From assembly GCA_963921405.1 (NCBI GenBank), contig OY992885.1, positions 69,641,109 to 69,705,108 on the forward strand: a stretch of 64,000 nucleotides of DNA. The letters run 5' to 3'. The stretch's first letter is position 1. Every line of letters starts with the position of its first letter. The notes under the pieces are model-generated. The model was not told where the DNA came from, made no database searches, and saw only the letters and a list, made by a program, of their open reading frames with translations. A program made the translations under genes and the position numbers. Origin of the DNA: Cepaea hortensis. Its lineage: Eukaryota > Mollusca > Gastropoda > Stylommatophora > Helicidae. Shown here piece by piece: positions 45,061-56,861 of the stretch.

Positions 45061-46031
45061 TTCTTTGGTATTGGCAAATATGATTTAGAAAACTACGTAG
45101 ATTTCGCCATGCCCGCTATTAACTAGTCTATTTGTGGCATAGATCAAGATATTCATTTATACCCATATACGCAAAAAAAATTATGATCATGAATATGAAC
45201 AAGACAATGAACACCGTAGACGACATAACATCTTATAAAAATATTCATGATGACAATACGACCACAACATCGTTACATGTTCTACGCAAGTTAGCAAAAT
45301 CAATTCAGCAGAAAATATGAACAAAATTCATTGAAACCATGCTTCACTGTATCACCACTGTAGTCGTGTGTCATTACCCATACACACGCCAACAATAGAG
45401 CTCCACTGCTGCATGATCTCCATGCTGTTATCAGTTTTAAACTACTATTAATAACCACACCTTCCTACAACAAAACTCTGTTATGTGTCAATAATCCATA
45501 CCCACAACAGCGACTAGTTGTCTTTTCTATCATATGTTCAACAATTCGCACAGGAAGACCTCCACCATATAAAAATTACCCATGTCACATGCCAGAGGGC
45601 TGCCAAACACGATAAGAACATATTATGGGCAGCGACTTCGTCGCCACACGTTTTAATCCATATATCATTTTGCGACTTTCACTTCGCCAGATGTTTACAC
45701 CAGCTGTTAATTTTCTGCTGGACAAATCTCAACCAATTCTAGTGTAAAACCTTCTGAACAATACACATGTTTATGTATCAAAATTATTTTGGCTTAGGCC
45801 ATTCCTTCTGATGTTATCCAACCTGCTTCTATACCAATCCTGATGAAGTCCTGAAAAGAAGATATTATCTACGTCCAACCCATATTAACTAATAACTGTA
45901 GACAAGAAATGTCAAAAGAAATTTAGTACTTGTGATTTTAACTGTGTGCGAAAATCAGAACCACTTCTTATGTAATACCCTACTGTGTCTGTAAAGTACT
46001 ATGTGTTTATCTAATTACCTAACATTCACAT
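45061..46031. other. Internal region of LTR element without recognisable gene
   Basis: Short open frames only; possibly decayed pol sequence. Confidence 0.4.
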
Positions 46032-46964
46032 TCATCCCAATTTATTTTCCTTTATCTTCTTAATTTTATACATTTTCTTTCTTTCTTTCTTTCTTTCAAA
46101 CCTATAGAATCTCTCTTCTGCACGTACGCCAATATATGTATGTTGTAACTTTGTCGCTTGGAGTAATGGTATCGTTTTCACTCTTGTGTAACATATGTAC
46201 TGCATATGCTGCAATGACGCATGTTTGGTCAGTCTGTACCAAAAGTAAGACATGTAAACACAGTCTGCAAGTGTAGTCAGCTTTCTGTAATGCTCTTTGG
46301 CTTTACTTATCAAGTTCATAAAATATCTTTTTGTTTGTACACAACAGTTTACACCATTTGTTTTGACTTGCGCGTACATGTTTGTACTGGTACAAATAAC
46401 ATATCTTCTTGTTCGTGTGTAAATGTTCATGGCGACGCCTATACCCTGTGATATGATCGGCTTAACCACAGTCATGATTTGAGCAACAAACATGGTTATA
46501 AGATCCCATTTTGACTGTTTAATGGGCCTTGTGTGTTGAGCATGTACCTTTTGCGTGTAACAACCAATGCGTGTAACTTTTGGTTTCCTTTTGGGATGTT
46601 TCAGAAAGATGTCATTTAAAGACCTATAATCTCTTTTGATTTGTTTTATATACTTCTTTTCTGTTGTGTTATCAGTCTTCTGTGTTACATCATGTTCAAC
46701 AGCAGTTGATGTAACCTGCTTAACTTGTGTATTTTCTTCTTCTTTATGCGTCATTTGAACTTGGGTTCTTGTAAGTGTCTTGTCAAGTTTGTGTTCAATG
46801 GACACTTTCCGAACGAAATATTTGGCATTCGGGATATTACCAATTATTAACCCAGCACCAGGGTTTGGTAATACCGCTGCACATATTCTGCCTTCGTAAT
46901 AAGGGCATTCAATCATGACCCACGCGGTCTTGTATATTTCTACAGTACCCCCGATGTTCTGCAA
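46032..46964 (-). CDS. Protease-containing pol/gag-pol fragment of the second LTR element
   Basis: An open frame of 310 codons. Near its start it has ICAAVLPNP followed by GLIIGNIPNAKY, like the C-terminal half of the aspartic protease in Ty3/gypsy elements (ALL-N-P and LIIGNI). The rest is Lys/Thr-rich with no recognised domain, ending in a KKERKK stretch encoded by a (TTTC)n run at 46078-46097. The active-site DSG/DTG would lie upstream of 46964 and was not found. Its openness in an otherwise decayed interior is unusual. Confidence 0.5.
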   Translation of the reverse strand: MQNIGGTVEIYKTAWVMIECPYYEGRICAAVLPNPGAGLIIGNIPNAKYFVRKVSIEHKLDKTLTRTQVQMTHKEEENTQVKQVTSTAVEHDVTQKTDNTTEKKYIKQIKRDYRSLNDIFLKHPKRKPKVTRIGCYTQKVHAQHTRPIKQSKWDLITMFVAQIMTVVKPIISQGIGVAMNIYTRTRRYVICTSTNMYAQVKTNGVNCCVQTKRYFMNLISKAKEHYRKLTTLADCVYMSYFWYRLTKHASLQHMQYICYTRVKTIPLLQATKLQHTYIGVRAEERFYRFERKKERKKMYKIKKIKENKLG

Positions 46965-48964
46965 CCAATACTATTCCCTGTGTAATCCCTTTCGTTGATT
47001 AGTTTGTGATCCACTCCTGCAATAACTGAACTAGTGTCCCTAATACACGTCGTTGATACTCCATTGACCACAATGCCTGTTCAGTAATGAGAGTGTCTTC
47101 TATGTCTTCGTCATTTTCGATTATGAACACTGTGTTAGTTTCATATATTTGTAGAAAGTTTTGTAGCATCGACATGTTGCTATGTTTATCCTACAATGAC
47201 TAATTGTACACACGAAATGTAGAAAGAAATTTAGCACAAAAGCAATAAGGTTTATAAATATTACAGTCGACAAGAGAAAAGTACCAGAAAGTAGGAAGAA
47301 ATAGTTAATTTCACTGCAACAACTTCCAAATTTATAAATAACGAAATATTATTATAATAAATAAAATAAGTAACTCAGTAATAAAGAAATATCGACAGAG
47401 TTAAAGTCCTTTAAATAAGTGAAATTAGCAAAGCAAAATACTATTATTTTATCAACAAATAAATAATGCGCACCTAAAATAAGAATGTACAGCGCAAAAT
47501 AGCACAGTGTTGTGTAACGCGCCTCTGACGTCACAAAAGATAAGAGCAAATAAAGAAAGGATAAAAATGTGTGCAAAATCACAGTATTTTGACCGTAACC
47601 AATTAACTGAAAAAACCACAGACAAATATAATACTCAGCTCAGGTATCAGCAAATTTCCACTGTCCGACTCCACAGATTTGTCAGACAATCCTGTTCGTA
47701 TTTGACTCCGACAATGATATAAAAGTTCCTCCCATGTAGTGGCGACTGTTATAACGGATTTCTCATAAAATTAACACAACGAAATTGACACCCAAGGCAG
47801 GTTGCCTGTCATTAACCCATGTAATCAACGTAGTTAATGGCGGTGTCATTTGCTACTAAGTGTAGCTATAACGTAGACAAATTTGTAGTCCCTCAATCTG
47901 TTCAACGTTGCCCTGCCACCATGAAATTCGTTCTGCTCTGATCAATTGTTGTATGGAATTTCCAAGACTCTTCAAATATACAATTCTGACATCCTGAGGT
48001 ATTCGTAATTTCAAAAAGGAACAGATTGCGTTGATTCCGTTGTAATGAGGCGTTGATACTTCCAGTCATTCAATCGACCTCCTATGAGTTCCTGAAGTTT
48101 CCGTTGAACCACAAGAAAAAGGATTAACTTGCGTTGTTTCCGTTCCCAAGAGGCGTTGAGAAGCACAACATTTTCTGTTCAGTACACTGAGCTTGAGAAA
48201 CAATGTATACTGGTCTTCCGTTGATGAAATGTCAGAGGTGCTTCAAGTTTATATACAGTACTATTCAGCACAGGTGACGAATATGCACCCTGAATACCAC
48301 TGGGTGAGTTAATCTTGAAATAGTGGTTATGTGCATTTTCAACCACCAATCCGTGATTTCATAGACAAAATCACAATAATGTCATTTCATTGGTACAGTG
48401 ACAATTGTCATTCTATCTGTTACAAAGATCATCCAATATATGATGACGAGAGTTATATTTATTCTTGAAAGTCAGCCTTAATCAATGCGAGCAGGAAGCT
48501 CTCTGTGTGAAGCGACACGTATCCTGATGTGATCGCACTGACTGTTATTTCCGAGTAATAAACGACAATGATTAATAAACTGAAGACACAATACGAACAA
48601 CGAGGATGCGCCAACTGGTCTCCAACACACTAGACCGGCATTATCCTCACAAACACAGATGTGTTGCGTATTAGTGCATGTGTGGCTGTGTTCTGTATTC
48701 ATTCCTTAGGATGAGAATATGACCGTTATAATGTCATTCAATCCTGTTTCCATAGTCTGATATTCACTCGGCTTCAAATTATTAATAGGTTTGCAGCCGC
48801 TGTCTCAAAAGGCAAACCATCAAACAAAGATTAAATCAACTGACTGTGTCTCTGTACCGTATCCGTACAATATTGACCTTGTGTCTATAACCGTTGTCCT
48901 TAACTCAATGACAACTTTACTGTGAACGATCCTCTGGTCCACATCTCTGCGGACGACGTCCCCA
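46965..48964. other. Expected gag region of LTR element; nothing recognised
   Basis: A 50-codon minus-strand frame starts MSMLQNFLQIYETNTVF at 47176. No zinc knuckle or capsid motif seen; 47220-47480 is very AT-rich. Confidence 0.4.
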
Positions 48965-49778
48965 TGTCATGGGTTAAACGCTGATCTCTGCTTCCTCTCA
49001 TGATATTGACCCGACGTTTAACCGCTAGAACTGTATGGCTCAGGGGTATGAACTGATTCAGTGAAGATGGATGTCAAACACCGACATGTATTGTACAATC
49101 ACATATAGGACAGCCTCACTATGCTGACTCCAACATAAATCTAACAACAAAGTCATTCGAGTGAACTGAGATATAATTTATCGCAGGCAACTTCAACAGC
49201 AAACGTGAGCGAATGAGCACATCCAGGCTTCAGTCTTTCGCACCGCACTTTCGCTCTTGCTTATCCATCGCACATCATCTCCCTAGACTGCGTAGATAGT
49301 TGGGCACCAAGCTGGCCGCCTGCTATAAGAATAAATGTATGACAAACGCCTACCTTCCACTGGAGCCTACCGTGACCAAGCTCCAGCAGCCAATGTCTTT
49401 GGCCCAGTCATAATTAGACCAGTACGCATCAACGGGCGAATACCAGATATGCCAGCGATCGTGGCGTCAGTAGAGCCAGGAGTACCTGTAGCCAATTGCC
49501 GGACACAAACTAGAGCGACTTCATGTGGACACCGAGGACTGGCAACAGTATAACGGCCGGTATTCTGTGAATGGTGTTGAAGCACATCCTAACGCTGTCT
49601 TTGCTGGATCCACACTGGCCACCTAACCGTTACAGTGTTAGGTGACGTATTACAATGACGTCTTCATTGCGTTCAATGTACGTGTCACTACGTGCAACGT
49701 TTGTGACACTCTATAACTTGCTCTTGATGCGCTAACTCATCAAATAAATCTTATGCTACTGCCATTTGCTATATGACA
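48965..49778 (-). repeat. 5' LTR of the second LTR element
   Basis: Full-length 814-base partner of 42653-43466; see the element entry for ends and duplication. Confidence 0.9.
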
Positions 49779-50460
49779 CAGATGACACGGTATTGATGAC
49801 AGAAAATGCAACAGACCTACAACAATTGTTGGAAATTGTAGTAAAATAGGGCACAGAAAGGCCTCTCTATCAAGAAAACAGTAACAATAGCGATATAAAA
49901 GAAAATGGTGAAACCATAATGTGACATAGAATGAAAAATCCTTAACCAAGTGGATAAATTTAAACACCTAGGGGGTATTTATCAGATGGAAGATTTACAA
50001 CAGAGATTAATTAGCAGAATAGGGAGGCAAAAAACCGCATTTCAGAAAATGAAGAGTATCTTATGCAATAAATGTAAGAAAGAGAGTGCTAAAATGTTAT
50101 TTAGAACCAGTTTTGTTGTATGACAGTGAATCATGGAATGTAAATGAACAAATTAAGAAGAAATTAGAAGCAGAGATGTGTATTTTAAGACGAATGGTGT
50201 GAATTCCTTGGACTGTTGGAGTAATTAACAAATAGATGAAACTAGATCAGGAAAAGAAAGAGACAAACAGCTTTCTTCGGTCATGTGATGAGAACAGAGG
50301 CAAGAACATCGTGATGACAGCGGGGAAGAAAGGCCGACCAAGAGAAATGATTGCTGGATGTATTGAGACGGTGGCACGGAAGAATATCATCAGCAGAGTT
50401 GATCCAAAACACCAAAGACCGAGATCTGCAGAAAGACATGAATGCCTACGCCAGGGCACT
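49779..50460 (+). pseudogene. LINE reverse transcriptase remnant, 3' piece
   Basis: It resumes the LINE interrupted at 41711: the first codons CAGATGACACGGTATTG complete the YADDTVL catalytic box. Further blocks are ENATDLQQLLEIV, FFGHVMRTEA and KGRPREMIAGC. Stops and frameshifts abound. It ends near 50460. Confidence 0.85.
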
Positions 50461-50566
50461 TGATGATGGTGATGAATGCATCACACACACGTGTTGCAGA
50501 CATGTCCCATTTTGAAAGGCAACGTTACAAACCACAGGTATGTGTGGTGTGGCTGCAGGGAAAGAA

Positions 50567-50572
<6 letters not shown>

Positions 50573-50627
<55 letters not shown>
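50573..50627. repeat. (GA)n microsatellite
   Basis: About 27 dinucleotide units. Confidence 0.97.
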
Positions 50628-50632
<5 letters not shown>

Positions 50633-50715
50633 ACATGTGAGAGTGTGGCATTGTACTAACAAGGAGCGCGAAAAGAAAAAGATTGTCTTTGTTCTTTCTT
50701 TAATATTACCATTGT

Positions 50716-50815
50716 TTCTGTTTTCGCTCAGAATATGGCGAATTAAAATTTAGATTTATTCTGATAATGACATCAAAATTAAATCTGATTATCGTGTAAG
50801 TGGTTACACATATGA
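50716..50815 (-). repeat. LINE family A 3' UTR fragment
   Basis: Matches 39890-39975 (GATAATGACATCGAAATTCA area and GTAAGTGGTTACACAT). It stands alone here, so it is a 5'-truncated insertion or a SINE that borrows this LINE tail. Confidence 0.65.
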
Positions 50816-51390
50816 CACGAAACTCACAATTGTTTCTCCTCACAAGAGCGAGCTTGGAGCGTGATATAACGCAACAGCGCAACCTTCCCAGTATTTTGAT
50901 AACATGCGCGGACGTACGAGAAAACCGACTGATCGTCTGCTCATCCGACAACCCCGCTAGTGAACAGAATGGACAAAAATGTGCAAAATGCCGACTTTTA
51001 AATAACAATTTCTCTTTATACATAGCACAAACCACCATCACTTGTTGGTTTTTAATATCAACGACATCATAAACTTTAATTTCATTAGAACTATACATAA
51101 TTTCAACTGTAGAAGTTATGTTATTTCATATTTAACTGATTGCCTGCCACAGACCTATTGATAGACCCGGTAACCCAAATTTGACACCCGCGATCCACCC
51201 TATAGGTTCTGTTATGTATAGTGGTTTAATTGAACCATTTCTCCATTCCAGTCCACAATTTTTAGTGTCTCACGGAAGTAAACTCTAAAGCGAAAGATTT
51301 CGCTTCCGGCATTGTGATACAAAGCATTGGAATCCATTATCTGTGTTAGAAAGGACTTTTTTCAAAGTTTTGTTTTGAATTTTCTTACAA
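50816..51390. other. Sequence upstream of piggyBac gene
   Basis: No coding sequence recognised. TTAA occurs near 51131, but no convincing piggyBac inverted repeat could be matched to the 3' side. Confidence 0.4.
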
Positions 51391-52702
51391 ATGGCAACGC
51401 CTCCTTCTAGTTTGCGGCCTCGTAGAATCACATCAGACCAAGCAATATTATTATTTGAAAGGGTTTTAGACGATAGTGATTCCGATTTGAATGAAGATTC
51501 TGATAGTTATAGTTCTTCTAGTCAATCTAAAGCTTTAGCACGTGGTGATAGGGAAACCTACGACAGTGGAAGTTTGTCATCAGCTGAGGGGTCTGACAAT
51601 GAATATCAGCAAGTCAGAATTACTACTAAGCGCCAACAAATGCAAACAGTACAAACAAAGAATAAATCTGGAGGTAAAAACTCTTTAATTTTACCAGACA
51701 CTTTAGAGCCTGAAGCACCTCTACCATTTTCTTCTACAGCATCGACATGGCATGATGTGTCAGAAGGGAAAATAAAACCTCGGAGGATTCACGTCAATCC
51801 TGAACTTTATAAACTTCAAACACCAATGGATTTTCTCAATGTGTTTTTTGACGATCACATAGTAGACTGTATAATTACAAATGTAAATGAGTATGCAGAA
51901 AAGATATTGAAACAGAATACTCCTAAGAGAAAACATTCTCGTCTGCAATCCTGGACCCCACTCACGAAGCACGAATGGTTGAAGTTTACGTCTGTCATTA
52001 TTTCTATGGGACTTGATCGAAGACCATGGATCAAGGACTACTGGAGTACTGCTTCACATTTCTATACTACTTGGTATGTCACAATGTTTTCCAGAAATAG
52101 ATTTGAATCTATTTATCACACCATGCTTCACGTATGTGAACAAGACGCAGCGGGTGCAACTAAAATTGAACCTCTTGTTGACATGATTCTGAAGAAATTC
52201 CAGGCAGCATGTTACCCATTTGAAAATGTGTCCATTGATGAAATGGTTATTGGGTGGCAGGGCAGATTTCAGCACAAACAATACAATGCAACAAAGCCTC
52301 ACAAGTACCACATCAAAACATTTGGCCTTTGTGATTCTGCGACTGGCTATGTGATGAATTTAAAAATTTATTATGGAAGAAACACCGCGTACAATCCGGA
52401 TTAGATCCCACATCTGCTCATGCAGTGAAAGTGTTTGCCACACTACTGAATGTTCTCGGACCGGTCATCACATCTTTGCTGACAGATTCTACACTTCGAA
52501 AGCTCTGATTGACTATCTGCATTCCAACAATTTCAATTATACAGGCACACTGAATGCCAACAGAGTAGGCTTTCCTCCAGAGTTGCTTCAGTTGCGACAT
52601 GCTTCAGAATCTGCAACAAAACTTATTTTTGGATATTTGTTAGGAATAATTCTTTTCCTAACGTTGGACAAGTGGTGTTTGTGTAATAATTCAGTAAATT
52701 AA
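51391..52702 (+). pseudogene. piggyBac transposase, frameshifted and truncated
   Basis: Starts at an ATG (MATPPSSLRPRR). Acidic Ser-rich N-terminus (DDSDSDLNEDSDS), then the DDE_Tnp_1_7 core: FLNVFFDDHIVDCI, WIKDYWST, SIDEMVIGWQGRF (first catalytic Asp), GLCDSATGYV (second Asp) and HHIFADRFYTSKALIDYL (third Asp). The frame is open for 337 codons to 52404; two compensating shifts at about 52400 and 52465 follow, with VKVFATLLNVLG in the intermediate frame. The frame ends at 52702 without the C-terminal cysteine-rich domain. All three catalytic Asp residues remain. It lies inside the Polinton. Confidence 0.9.
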
Positions 52703-52850
52703 ACAGGATTAGCTGCAGAGGAGTACACTAAACCCCTTGGTGAGTGCAATTTTTTAATAATTTTTATCTATTTATATATTATTTTTATTATATTTCTAAA
52801 CTACAGCAATAGAAACAACACTAACATGTTCCTTATGCAATCCCCGTTAC

Positions 52851-52854
<4 letters not shown>

Positions 52855-52918
<64 letters not shown>
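52855..52918. repeat. (AT)n microsatellite
   Basis: About 32 units, at the inner border of the Polinton right arm. Confidence 0.97.
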
Positions 52919-52920
<2 letters not shown>

Positions 52921-53858
52921 TTCGAAGTTGAAACATTAAAGAAGAAAACGATCTGGGATCTGCCTCTACAGATTGGCTTCTTTGTCTACCAGTATGCCAA
53001 GTTGCGCATGCTAGCTTTCTACGATGACTTTCTCGATAAATTTGTCTGAAAAGAAGACTACCATCTCACCGAAATGGACACTGACTCTCTCTACTTGGCT
53101 CTTAGCGCCGATTCACTCTCTGAGGTGGTTAGACCACACCTACAAGAAGAATATGATAGAGTCTACAATCAGTGGTTCCCGTCTGAAGTCTATCCTGCTC
53201 ATAGAACGACCCCTAGTACTCTACTACCTGTCAGGACTGTCAGGATATCAAAGCCTATGAAAAGAGAACCCCTGGGCTATTCAAACTAGAATACGAAGGG
53301 GATGGTGTCGTTATGCAGCAAGACGTTTATTTGTGTCGGAGATTATGATAAAATCAGCACCAAAGGTCTGATCAAAAACCACAACATTTTGGACAAGGAC
53401 AAATTCTTGAATGTTCTCACCATCCAAGAGGCGGGTGGGGGAACCAATATGGGGTTTAAGACCCAGGGGACGGGTTTCTACACGTACCAACAGCATCGAG
53501 CTTCCTGATCATATTTGTATATAAAACGACAAGTACAAAAAGATAATGTGTCGACCATACCTATCCTGATTTAATATGCATTGTTTGTCTATGTATGTTT
53601 TATTAAAAATTATTACATACCTTCTTTGACTCGTTTGTTTGTTATTTTGAGTGTTGTACACTACACGTACCTACAATTTAGCGGTCACTTGAACCCCATA
53701 CCTAGTCTGATGAGTCACTTGACTACACCCACTCTGACCACTAGACCACGCCTACATTTTATAAAAAGCAAGGAGTTATCGCCCTTTTAGGTGGAGGTGG
53801 AGGATTATCGATTTCCACCTAAAAAAAAACCGGGTGCTTTCTGATTTATTATACTACT
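52919..53858. repeat. Polinton right terminal inverted repeat with polymerase 3' end
   Basis: On the plus strand it encodes FVYQYAKLRMLAFYDD, EMDTDSLYLALSAD and later blocks matching the minus-strand polymerase at 22930-23391, with a stop after DKFV at 53047 and a frameshift near 53220. Sequence similarity continues past the gene to the terminal TACTACT at 53858. This copy of the polymerase end is partial and cannot work by itself. Confidence 0.8.
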
Positions 53859-53921
53859 AACGTAGAGAAACAAAGTAGCACTAATTTAGCAGATGACTTA
53901 TTTGTGCAATAATTATCATAG

Positions 53922-54079
53922 GTTCTGAAAGCGCCCATGAAGATACAGAAGGTTTACTGCGAGGCTCAGAAAATGCGGATTCCAGCGCAAGTATTCGTCC
54001 CAACATGCTCGATGGAGACGAGCCAGACGAATGCGATGACTTTTATTTTATTAGCTCAGGATGGGGACTTTACTTAGAG
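53922..54079 (+). CDS. Candidate host-gene exon (158 bp)
   Basis: Begins 57 bases beyond the Polinton flank, after ATTATCATAG, and ends at TTAGAG/GTAAAC. Read in phase 1 it gives an acidic product containing SAHEDTEGLLRGSENADSS and DEPDECDDFYFISSGWG. It leaves in phase 0, which fits the exons at 56747 and 57228. No domain recognised. Evidence is limited to splice signals, open frame and phase. Confidence 0.4.
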
Positions 54080-54379
54080 GTAAACGATCGCTTGTGTTTG
54101 CGCTGCTGTATTATTGCAGCATGGTAGTATATGTCTGTTAGTAGAGACAGTCGAATGTTGGTAATTGTAACTTACAGCGTTTTGCAAATGGCATCATAAA
54201 TATGAGCAGAAGCACCGGTCTCATTTATCAAAGTGCCACTGTATCCCGGTGTAATGTATCATCAGTCTCTATTATTGTGACATGGTTATTAATAACTCGA
54301 GCATACCACAATTAATTCTGCAGCGCCCAGAGCTGCATATTGATTTATCGTAACCAAAGAGTGCATAATCATTAGAAAA
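54080..54379. other. No recognisable gene (intron-like)
   Basis: No motif recognised. Confidence 0.4.
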
Positions 54380-54960
54380 GCAAAGCATTGGGCTGATAGA
54401 AAGAGAAATGAAGAAACCTTGAAAGAGTAATGGAGATATCCTGAAAGATGTTAACTCACAAAGAGGACTGGCTGCTTGCATCAGAACAAAACAGCCCACA
54501 TTCGTTAGGCACCTCGTGAGAAGGGGAAACCTGGAGTATGTTATCACAAGGCACGGGAGAAAGAGAGACGGGGGAGACCAAGAGAGAAGATTGACATCAT
54601 AGCAAAGAGAAATTCTAGTATCATAAATGACTGGACGTATGAGAGACAGAAAGATGTGATATGATAACGAACGCCACACGGCAAGAACTATATGAAGAAA
54701 CGTGATGCTGTACCTAAACGGCATGACACGAATCGCACAGCTGCTTAACAGTATTGGTAAAAAAACAAAAGCGAACATGTCGTAACAACCGGAAAGATAT
54801 GCATAAAGAGGGATAGAGGAAGAGAGCGAAGATTATTGACAGTCTTATGCCATGACACAGAAGGGAGTCAACACACGAATTGATCCATGCCGCCAAAGAT
54901 CGCAGTTTGTGGAGATGCATGACCTCTCACGCTAGCTGGCAAAGTACTGATTGATGATGA
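54380..54960 (+). pseudogene. RTE-type LINE 3' end, partly duplicated
   Basis: Plus strand fragments FVRHLVRRGNLEYV and, about 290 bases later, EHVVTTGKICIKRDRGRER followed by ELIHAAKDRSLWRCMTSHA: the C-terminus of a LINE polymerase, with the first block seemingly a second partial copy. It ends in TGATTGATGATGAT, an RTE-style tail. Confidence 0.7.
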
Positions 54961-55129
54961 TTTCGACTTAGAGTTATGAACATTGCAATAAGTAACATCG
55001 CCAGTATAATTATCAACGGAATAACCAATCCTCCTCAGTACACGATTGATCAGGCAGGGCTCCAACTATACAGTAGTATAAATTCGCTTTCATTTATCTA
55101 TCTACTGGGGATGATAAGCTGATATGAGC

Positions 55130-55290
55130 ACGGTAGCGGATGTGGCAGCCACGGTACCGGGCCGGTGGTCGAATCCCCTTCGAGCGGAAATGTATTTTTA
55201 TAGACCTGGACTCGCAAGTTGACCCAGCCTAAAATCGGTACCAGGAAATGTTCTAAGAGGTAAAGACAACCGGCGTAATATTTATCATAT
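55130..55290 (+). repeat. Second tRNA-derived SINE family
   Basis: A-box-like CGGTAGCGGATGTGGCAGCC, B-box GGTCGAATCC, then GTACCAGGAAATGTTC and GGTAAAGACAACCGGCG blocks common in invertebrate SINEs. Only one copy in the window, so the limits are approximate. Confidence 0.55.
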
Positions 55291-55351
55291 CTTCCATCAA
55301 GGGTTGATTGATCTACAGAGTATGGGACAGTATACCCAATAAGCTTCGTGA

Positions 55352-56641
55352 GCCTTGCTTATAATGTGCACATAGACCAGGTGATAACAAAGGCCAAGCG
55401 GGGTTTGGCAGCGATGCGGGTGATGGCGGCAGCAAACTGTGAGCAGCGCCATCTATGTCTTCTGTACGAGGGGCTGGTCATGTCTGTTTTGGAGTATGCA
55501 ATGGCAATCCTGACTCTCAGCCATAAGCAGATAGAAAGGATGGAAAGGATACAGAATGAAGCTATGCGCATTATTCTTGGATGTACAAGAGATACAGCAT
55601 GCAGGGCGATGCGCTACCTTCTTGATTTTCCAACCATTGAAGAGAGAATACAAGTTTGCAGGGCACGCGCGTACTTCAGAATTAACGCAAACACACAACA
55701 TCCACTGCATAGTGAAATTAGGAAGGTGAAGGGCAGCAGGTTAAAAAGAGGACGGTCGTGGATGGGTCAAGCCGAAGACATTCTTCAACAGGTGTGTTCA
55801 CTTGAGGACTTAGAACCTGGCGAGGAGTGGGTGCAAGTGCCAACAGACTTCTGCACATCCTTTTCAGTTTGCATCCAACTAGATAGAAAATGCAGACAAG
55901 AAAATCCGGCTGCTGTTGAGGCTGACGTACAAGCGTTGATTTTCGAGAATTCGCTAGACGGTGACGCGGTCATCTACACAGATGGGTCGGTCGTCCGACA
56001 TGTGAGAAGCTCATGGGCCTTTACAGCTCGGGTCGGAGGGAGAATTGTGAAGGAGGACTCTGGTGCTTTCACTGAAACCACAAGTAGCCTGACCATGGAA
56101 GTCATGGCAGTAAGTAAAGCAATAACATGGCTCGAGACACAGACATTCACTAGGGCTTGTTTCCTTAGCGACTCAATGAACATGATCAAGAGAATAGAGG
56201 AGGGGTCGATCCGAAGAGAATGGTTGCTGCCTCTGAAGCGGTCTCGGCTGGCAAAGATTAGTTTCATCTTCGTGCCAGGGCATGCGGGAGTACAAGGAAA
56301 TGAGCGGGCTGACAAGCTCGCAGGTGAGGCTACTGTGGAGGGCGGACGCGCCATGGACCAGGCTGACATTCTGAATGCTCTACGAGAAGTGAGACTTTTG
56401 CGAGAACCAAGTGATGACTGTGAATCTACAACAATGGCCAGACTGCGAGAGCAGCAAATTAAAAGAGGGGTGGCCAAACAAGAACACTACGCAGGAAGCC
56501 AAAGAAGATTGATTAACCAACACAGAACTGGCGTCGTTAGCCGCTACACGCTGCGGGATTTGCTGAGGATTGGATCCGAGCACTTATGGACTGAATGGTT
56601 CGATTTGCAACGAGGATGATCTGTCGACTAACTAACTAACT
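55352..56641 (+). mobile_element. 5'-truncated LINE with RNase H domain, copy 1
   Basis: Flanked by a 10-bp duplication AGCTTCGTGA (55342-55351 and 56642-56651) with an ACTAACTAACTAACT tail. An open frame to 56619 encodes the RT thumb region (RIILGCTRDTACRAMRYLL) followed by an RNase H domain: VIYTDGSV, TMEVMAVSKAI, FLSDSMNMI and GHAGVQGNERADKLAGEA, with the expected D, E, D and D residues. An RNase H behind RT points to the I group of LINEs. The frame is intact over the 423 codons left, so insertion is recent. Confidence 0.9.
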
Positions 56642-56746
56642 AGCTTCGTGAAATGGAAAAGCCCTTAACTTTCTTATTTAATGGTAATTTATTCATTTTC
56701 AAGCTATGAAATGTACTAGTATTTGATGTCAGCTTCATATTTTTAG

Positions 56747-56861
56747 AACAATCGGGGATCGATTGGTGATGTGGTCAATATTAAACTGCCGCCTTTACAT
56801 CCTAGGAAGTTTCATAGTGCCCATTTTAAGCTGGGTTGAACCGAGAGCCCAGCTTAATAAA
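56747..56861 (+). CDS. Candidate alternative terminal exon with poly(A) signal
   Basis: After an acceptor-like CATATTTTTAG, a 31-codon phase-0 frame (NNRGSIGDVVNIKLPPLHP and onward) ends in TGA at 56839; AATAAA follows at 56856-56861, then GT-rich sequence. It would fit exit phase 0 of the exon at 53922. It could be chance. Confidence 0.22.

Larger units (their letters stand above)
42653..49778 (-). mobile_element. Second Ty3/gypsy-type LTR retrotransposon, degenerate
   Basis: Two 814-base LTRs (42653-43466 and 48965-49778) with TGTCAT...ATGACA ends are flanked by the duplication CAGAT (42648-42652 and 49779-49783). The insertion split the YADD codons of a LINE. By eye the LTRs differ at about 13 positions (about 1.6%). 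On the minus strand, a polypurine tract GGAGAGGGCAAAG abuts the 3' LTR at about 43468-43481, and the sequence after the 5' LTR starts TGGGGACGTC, a possible primer site. Protease and RT remnants are seen inside; no integrase was found. Confidence 0.88.
22164..53858 (-). mobile_element. Polinton/Maverick DNA transposon, degenerate, with nested insertions
   Basis: The left end starts AGTAGTATAGTAAATCAGAA and the right end finishes with TTATACTACT, the AGT...ACT termini known for Polintons. The arms are long inverted repeats. A direct 6-bp repeat AACGTA flanks both ends, the duplication size expected for a Polinton integrase. The left half carries a family-B DNA polymerase gene on the minus strand. 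Subtracting the Gmr1-like element, the second LTR element with its local duplication, SINEs, LINEs and the piggyBac leaves perhaps 9 kb, below the usual 15-20 kb. No integrase, packaging ATPase, protease or capsid gene is seen, so it is a deleted derivative. Alternative: two separate Polinton ends in inverted orientation, which would leave the matching flanks as coincidence. Confidence 0.75.
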
